In this document: positions 5,835-10,615 of the stretch, in pieces
How positions within the stretch are numbered: the stretch's first letter is position 1
Layout of the letters: each line of letters starts with the position of its first letter
Assembly: GCA_903890595.1 (NCBI GenBank)
Contig: CAITBU010000254.1
Span: 1 to 10,615, forward strand
Direction of reading: 5' to 3'
DNA length: 10,615 nucleotides
DNA from: an uncultured Holophagaceae bacterium
GTDB taxonomy: Bacteria; Acidobacteriota; Holophagae; Holophagales; Holophagaceae
The notes under the pieces: model-generated
Database searches by the model: none
Told to the model about the DNA's origin: nothing
Seen by the model: only the letters and a program-made list of their open reading frames with translations
Made by a program: the position numbers and the translations under genes

Positions 5835-7694
5835 ATGGATGCGATCACCACCGTTCTGCGTCGCTGTGAGATCTTTTCGGGACTCTCCGACGCCGACCTC
5901 AGCCTCATCGCCCGGGCCGCCACCCGCCGCGAGGTTCCGGCGGGAACCAGCCTCTTCACCCAGGGTGAAGTGCGAACCGGCGCTACCGTGGTGGCCGTAG
6001 GCCGAGTGGAGGTCACCCGGGACAACGGGGACGGCCCCGAGCCGGTGGTCATCCTGGGCCCGGGCGATGTGGCGGGTGAGCAGGCCTTCCTGGGTGTGAG
6101 CAACCACTCAGCCACGGGCACCACCCTGTCGGCGGCCGTGCTGCTGCAGCTGGACCGCGAGGCCGTGCTGGGTAGCCTCGCCCAGGACGGGAAGGCCGCC
6201 ATCTCCGTGCTGAGCAAGGTGGCCAGCGTGCTGCACCAGCGCCTGCTCTACTCGGCCACCCCCCGCACGGGCCGGGAGCAGGCCTTCGCCAGCCTGCGCA
6301 CCCGCCGGGAGACGGACCTGCTGGGCCCCCTGGACGTCCCGGAGGACGCCCTCTTCGGCGTCCAGACCCTTAGGGCCGTGCACAACTTCCCCATCACAGG
6401 CACCCCCACCAGCCACTTCCCGGCCATGATCCGGGCCCTGGCCATGGTCAAGCAGGCGGCGGCTCGCGCCAATGCCCGCCTGGGCCTGCTGGAGCCCGCC
6501 ATCGCCGACGCCATTGACCAGGCCTCCCAGGAGATCATCGACGGCCACTGGCACGGCCACTTCCCCACAGACATGGTCCAGGGCGGCGCCGGTACCTCCA
6601 CCAACATGAACGCCAATGAGGTCATCGCCAACCGGGCCCTGGAGCTGCTGGGCCACAAGCGCGGCGAGTACGCCCACTGCCACCCCAATGACCACGTGAA
6701 CCTGGGCCAGAGCACCAACGACGTCTATCCCACGGTCCTGCGCCTCAGCGCCATCTTCATGCTGCAGAACCTGCTGGAGGCAATGGACCGCCTGAAGGGC
6801 GCCCTCCACGCCAAGGGCCGGGAGTTTTCGGACGTCATCAAGATGGGCCGCACCCAGCTGCAGGACGCCGTCCCCATGACCCTGGGCCAGGAGTTCGAGG
6901 CCTACGCTGTCACCACCGGCGAGGACATCCAGCGCCTGCGCGAGACCGCCCGGCTCTTCCTGGAAGTGAACATGGGTGGCACGGCCATCGGCACGGGCAT
7001 CTGCGCCGACCCCCGCTACCCCCAGGTGGTGGTGGAAGAGCTGCGCCGGGTCACCGGCCTGGAGATCGTCCTGGCGGAGAACCTGGTGGAGGCCACCCCG
7101 GACACCGGTGCCTTTGTCATGTTCTCCGGCGTCGTCAAGCGCGCCGCGGTGAAGCTCAGTAAGCTCTGCAACGACCTGCGCCTGCTCAGCAGCGGCCCCC
7201 GCTGCGGCTTCGGCGAGATCAACCTGCCCCCCATGCAGCCCGGCAGCAGCATCATGCCCGGCAAGGTGAACCCGGTGATCCCCGAGGTGGTGAACCAGGT
7301 GGCCTACCAGGTCATCGGCAACGATCTGACCATCACCCTGGCCGCCGAGGCAGGCCAGCTGCAGCTCAACGTCATGGAGCCCATCCTGGCCTACAGCCTG
7401 GCCACCAGCCTCCGCACCCTCACGGCCGCAGTGAACGTGCTCAATACGAAGTGCATCGTCGGCATCACCGCCAACCGCGAGCGCTGCCTGGAACTGGTGG
7501 AGCACAGCATCGGCATCGTCACCGCCGTCATGCCCGCCATCGGCTACAAGAAGGCCACCGAGGTCGCCAAGGAAGCCCTGGAGACCGGCATCCCCGTGCG
7601 GGAGCTGATCCTCCGCAAGGGCTACCTGACCCCCGCCGAGCTGGATGAGGCCTTCAGCCTGGAAGCCATGACCCAGCCCCGGCCCATCCGGTAG
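5835..7694 (+). CDS. aspA: Aspartate ammonia-lyase with N-terminal CRP-like cyclic-nucleotide-binding domain
   Basis: One 619-residue polypeptide. Residues 1 to about 140 form a CRP-type effector domain: EIFSGLSDADLSLIA, VPAGTSLFTQGE, a phosphate-binding-cassette-like GDVAGEQAFLG...HSATG (77-95), and a C-terminal helix. From about 155 a complete aspartase begins (RRETDLLGPLDVPEDALFGVQTLRA). It carries GAGTSTNMNANEV (251-263), HPNDHVNLGQSTNDVYPT (283-300), GRTQLQDAVP (338-347) and the fumarase-superfamily signature GSSIMPGKVNP (470-480), with catalytic Ser471. Gln341 is typical of aspartases, where fumarases have His, so the product should deaminate L-aspartate to fumarate and ammonia. The junction has no stop and no in-frame ATG (next Met is residue 198), so this is a real fusion. 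There is no helix-turn-helix. ATG 5835 has GGAGG 8 bases upstream. The gene ends in tandem in-frame TAG TAA. It appears monocistronic, with about 130-base gaps on both sides. Confidence 0.93.
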   Translation: MDAITTVLRRCEIFSGLSDADLSLIARAATRREVPAGTSLFTQGEVRTGATVVAVGRVEVTRDNGDGPEPVVILGPGDVAGEQAFLGVSNHSATGTTLSAAVLLQLDREAVLGSLAQDGKAAISVLSKVASVLHQRLLYSATPRTGREQAFASLRTRRETDLLGPLDVPEDALFGVQTLRAVHNFPITGTPTSHFPAMIRALAMVKQAAARANARLGLLEPAIADAIDQASQEIIDGHWHGHFPTDMVQGGAGTSTNMNANEVIANRALELLGHKRGEYAHCHPNDHVNLGQSTNDVYPTVLRLSAIFMLQNLLEAMDRLKGALHAKGREFSDVIKMGRTQLQDAVPMTLGQEFEAYAVTTGEDIQRLRETARLFLEVNMGGTAIGTGICADPRYPQVVVEELRRVTGLEIVLAENLVEATPDTGAFVMFSGVVKRAAVKLSKLCNDLRLLSSGPRCGFGEINLPPMQPGSSIMPGKVNPVIPEVVNQVAYQVIGNDLTITLAAEAGQLQLNVMEPILAYSLATSLRTLTAAVNVLNTKCIVGITANRERCLELVEHSIGIVTAVMPAIGYKKATEVAKEALETGIPVRELILRKGYLTPAELDEAFSLEAMTQPRPIR

Positions 7695-7706
7695 TAACTC
7701 GGAGAG

Positions 7707-7740
7707 AAGGCTCCCCCAGCCCTGGGTGCCCAAGCCTTTT
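7707..7740 (+). terminator. Candidate intrinsic terminator after the aspartase fusion
   Basis: AAGGCT (7707-7712) pairs with AGCCTT (7733-7738). An inner CCCA/TGGG stem lies between them, and the outer stem runs into TTTT (7737-7740), 12 bases after the stop codon. The T-run is short and is followed by GGG, so strength is uncertain. Confidence 0.42.
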
Positions 7741-7802
7741 GGGCCCTGCCGGTGGCATGAAAACAACTGGGGTTCCTTCCCTTACGGGGCCACAACCCAG
7801 GC

Positions 7803-7808
7803 TAGACT
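7803..7808 (+). promoter_or_regulatory. Candidate -10 element of the DUF4410-like gene
   Basis: TAGACT in the context GCTAGACTAGG ends 23 bases before ATG 7832, in an intergenic stretch that is locally AT-richer than its surroundings. A small GGTTTTTAACC palindrome (7810-7820) lies between it and the AAGGAG ribosome binding site. No clear -35 box is visible. Confidence 0.35.
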
Positions 7809-7831
7809 AGGTTTTTAACCCAAGGAGCCCT

Positions 7832-8497
7832 ATGAACCGGTCTGTCCTTGTTGTCGCTCTCTGCTTGGGCCTTGGCGCCCAGGAGGCACCGAAGCCTGCG
7901 GCCCCCCCTGCGACGCCCATCGCCGCAGCCACCCCTGCGCCAGCACCACCCGCCGCCCCTGCAGCTCTCCAGGACGACGGCCTCCTGGATCCCGCCTGGT
8001 TCGGTGCGGGCATCGCCTTCGCCAAGAGCGATGATGTGGACTTCTTCTGGGTCAAGCCAGGCCTGAACTTGGCTGGCCGGACCATCCAGATGAAGGCCTG
8101 GGAGGACCCCTCCATGCTGCGAAAGGGGCGAGACGGCAAGGACAACGCTAAGGCCACCGAGCTCACCGACGCCTTCCCGGCCATGCTGCGCGGGGCCCTC
8201 GCTGGGGCCTTCAACGGCAAGGCCAAGGTAAGCCGGACCGAGGGGGACCTGACCCTCACCGGCCGCTTCGTGGATGCCAATGCCGGCAACAAGGTCGCCA
8301 AGTGGCTCATCGGGCTCGGTGCCGGAAGCGAGACCGCCACCTGGGATCTCAAGGTTCTGGACACGAAGACCGGAGAGGTCCTGCTGGCGGTCCACCACCG
8401 GGCCATCAGCCTCACGGCCATGTCCAACATCCAGGACAAGATGGGGAAGTGGGCCGACAAGTTCTCCACCTTCGTGGCCACCCAGGCCATCAAATAG
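7832..8497 (+). CDS. Secreted DUF4410-like protein with Pro/Ala-rich linker
   Basis: A 221-residue protein with three parts: a short export signal (1 to about 16, MNRSVLVVALCLGLGAQ), a low-complexity Pro/Ala stretch (about 19-46) and a globular domain to the end. The C-terminal part has LTGRFVDANAGNKVAKWLIG (142-161), then LGAG (162-165), and LKVLDTKTGEVLLA (173-186). This resembles the DUF4410 pattern of a variable strand, a G-N/S-x-x-x-R/K-x-x-x-G-x-G-x-G turn, and a D-x-x-T-G-x-V-L strand. DUF4410 proteins are exported and uncharacterised, so no activity is assigned. The Pro/Ala stretch probably spaces the domain from the membrane or wall, though Cys11 is not in a convincing lipobox. ATG 7832 has AAGGAG 4 bases upstream. 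It stands alone, between a terminator-like hairpin upstream and a C5/G9 hairpin downstream. The family match is from memory and tentative. Confidence 0.8.
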   Translation: MNRSVLVVALCLGLGAQEAPKPAAPPATPIAAATPAPAPPAAPAALQDDGLLDPAWFGAGIAFAKSDDVDFFWVKPGLNLAGRTIQMKAWEDPSMLRKGRDGKDNAKATELTDAFPAMLRGALAGAFNGKAKVSRTEGDLTLTGRFVDANAGNKVAKWLIGLGAGSETATWDLKVLDTKTGEVLLAVHHRAISLTAMSNIQDKMGKWADKFSTFVATQAIK

Positions 8498-8500
8498 ACG

Positions 8501-8518
8501 CCCCCTCCTGGGGGGGGG
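8501..8518 (+). terminator. C5/G9 hairpin after the DUF4410-like gene
   Basis: Three bases after the stop codon, CCCCC (8501-8505), TCCT and nine Gs (8510-8518) can form a very stable 5-pair GC hairpin with a 4-base loop. Only TAATT follows, not a T-run, so it is a poor canonical terminator but could block or pause polymerase or protect the 3' end. Confidence 0.3.
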
Positions 8519-8584
8519 TAATTGGTGACCTCCGCCTCACCCATGTCGCGCTGGGTGGGCTAAACTTAGGGCTGATCCCAGCCC

Positions 8585-8590
8585 TATAGT
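8585..8590 (+). promoter_or_regulatory. Candidate -10 element of the carboxyltransferase gene
   Basis: TATAGT matches TATAAT at five of six positions and ends 29 bases before ATG 8620. A second possible -10, TAAACT in the context GCTAAACTTAGG (8561-8566), lies further upstream and resembles the element ahead of the preceding gene. No clear -35 is visible for either. Confidence 0.33.
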
Positions 8591-8619
8591 CTCGTCCTGC
8601 ACTCACCCGGGAGTCCCCC

Positions 8620-10158
<1,539 letters not shown>

Positions 10159-10167
10159 GCAGAGGCC

Positions 10168-10615
10168 ATGCAGCCCCTCCTGGACGCCGACGGCCGCCTC
10201 CGCAACGGGTGGCGAGTCCTCGGCTTTCTGGGCGTGCTGTTTCTGGCCGGCCTAGCCGTCTCGTTGCTGTCCCACCTCTGGCCGCGCTCCCTGCGGCCCT
10301 ATGTGCCCACCCGGTGGCTCTCGGTCCTCGGCGTCCTGGCGGCCTCCTGGCTCGGCCTCCACCTGGAAGACCGCACCTGGGCCAGCCTCGGTCTGCGCCT
10401 CAACCGTCGCTTCCTGGGGGAGCTGGTGCTGGGCACCCTTGGGGGAGCAGCCCTCATTGGAACAGCCGCAACCTTGGCGGCGGCGACCGGTGCCGTGCAC
10501 TGGGTGCGCACGCCTGGAGTGAGCCTCGGTGACCTCGGGGCCGCCGCCTGGTTCTTCCTGGCGGTGGCTGTCTACGAGGAGCTGCTCTTTCGGGGCTACC
10601 CCTTCCAGCGGGCCG
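10168..10615 (+). CDS. CPBP-family intramembrane metalloprotease, 3' end outside window
   Basis: The first 149 residues of a membrane protein, cut off by the right edge. Reading from ATG 10168 gives hydrophobic segments at about 17-36, 50-64, 85-108 and 122-136, then VYEELLFRGYPFQR (135-148). This is the first conserved motif (EExxxR: Glu137, Glu138, Arg142) of the CPBP/Abi (CAAX protease and bacteriocin-processing) family. These are multi-spanning metalloproteases whose two later His motifs should lie beyond the window. Bacterial substrates are mostly unknown; roles include peptide maturation and bacteriocin immunity, and none can be chosen here. The start is 9 bases after the carboxyltransferase stop, so the two are probably co-transcribed. 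The ribosome binding site AGAGG is only 2 bases from ATG, weaker than at neighbouring genes. Confidence 0.82.
   Translation, partial: MQPLLDADGRLRNGWRVLGFLGVLFLAGLAVSLLSHLWPRSLRPYVPTRWLSVLGVLAASWLGLHLEDRTWASLGLRLNRRFLGELVLGTLGGAALIGTAATLAAATGAVHWVRTPGVSLGDLGAAAWFFLAVAVYEELLFRGYPFQRA

Noticed and set aside
5864..5869. TGTGA sequence as a possible CRP-binding half site near the aspartase fusion
   Set aside because: It lies inside the coding region, has no matching TCACA partner at the proper spacing, and no CRP or FNR box is seen upstream of the gene.
5835..7694. Fumarase C as the identity of the lyase domain
   Set aside because: GRTQLQDAVP has Gln where fumarases have His, and the C-terminal half follows aspartase closely.
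6108..7766. 552-codon open frame antisense to the aspartase fusion
   Set aside because: Low-complexity Gly/Ala/His/Val composition with no recognisable domain; long antisense frames arise automatically opposite GC3-rich genes.
10209..10532. 107-codon plus-strand frame after the carboxyltransferase
   Set aside because: It is out of frame with the CPBP protease frame from 10168, which has membrane segments and the EExxxR motif.

Overview
The window is very GC-rich, densely packed bacterial chromosome. It carries ten protein genes and no RNA genes, mobile elements or CRISPR arrays that I can see. The mix of a DUF5916 outer-membrane protein, ThyX instead of ThyA, a TalC-type transaldolase, a propionyl-CoA-carboxylase-type carboxyltransferase, strong GGAG-like ribosome binding sites and extreme third-position GC best suits an acidobacterium, possibly of the Holophaga/Geothrix group. 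That placement is inference from gene content; no marker in the window proves it.

Layout. (1) 33-1295: a PdeM-like metallophosphoesterase-fold protein (+) that has lost several metal ligands converges on a secreted DUF192 protein (-), with 6 bases between them. (2) 1296-1412: divergent promoter region. (3) 1413-3842: a large secreted DUF5916 protein with an N-terminal CBM9-like domain and a predicted outer-membrane barrel (+). Its stop codon is interleaved with that of thyX (-) inside one CTAG. (4) 4517-4612: divergent promoter region between thyX and a probable two-gene operon (+), a transaldolase followed 11 bases later by a HIT-family protein with an N-terminal signal peptide. (5) 5835-7694: one continuous polypeptide joining a CRP-like cyclic-nucleotide-binding domain to a complete aspartate ammonia-lyase, followed by a terminator-like hairpin. 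(6) 7832-8497: a secreted DUF4410-like protein with a Pro/Ala-rich linker. (7) 8620-10615: an acyl-CoA carboxylase carboxyltransferase subunit followed 9 bases later by a CPBP-family membrane protease cut by the window edge.

How the genes relate. This is mostly a row of unrelated short transcription units. ThyX makes dTMP and the transaldolase belongs to the non-oxidative pentose phosphate pathway. Aspartase (aspartate to fumarate and ammonia) and the carboxyltransferase (propionyl-CoA/methylmalonyl-CoA) both feed C4-dicarboxylate and succinate/propionate metabolism, but nothing shows that they are co-regulated.

The most unusual item is the CRP-domain/aspartase fusion, which suggests a catabolic enzyme carrying its own ligand-sensing domain. 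The eroded PdeM-like protein and the exported HIT protein come next.
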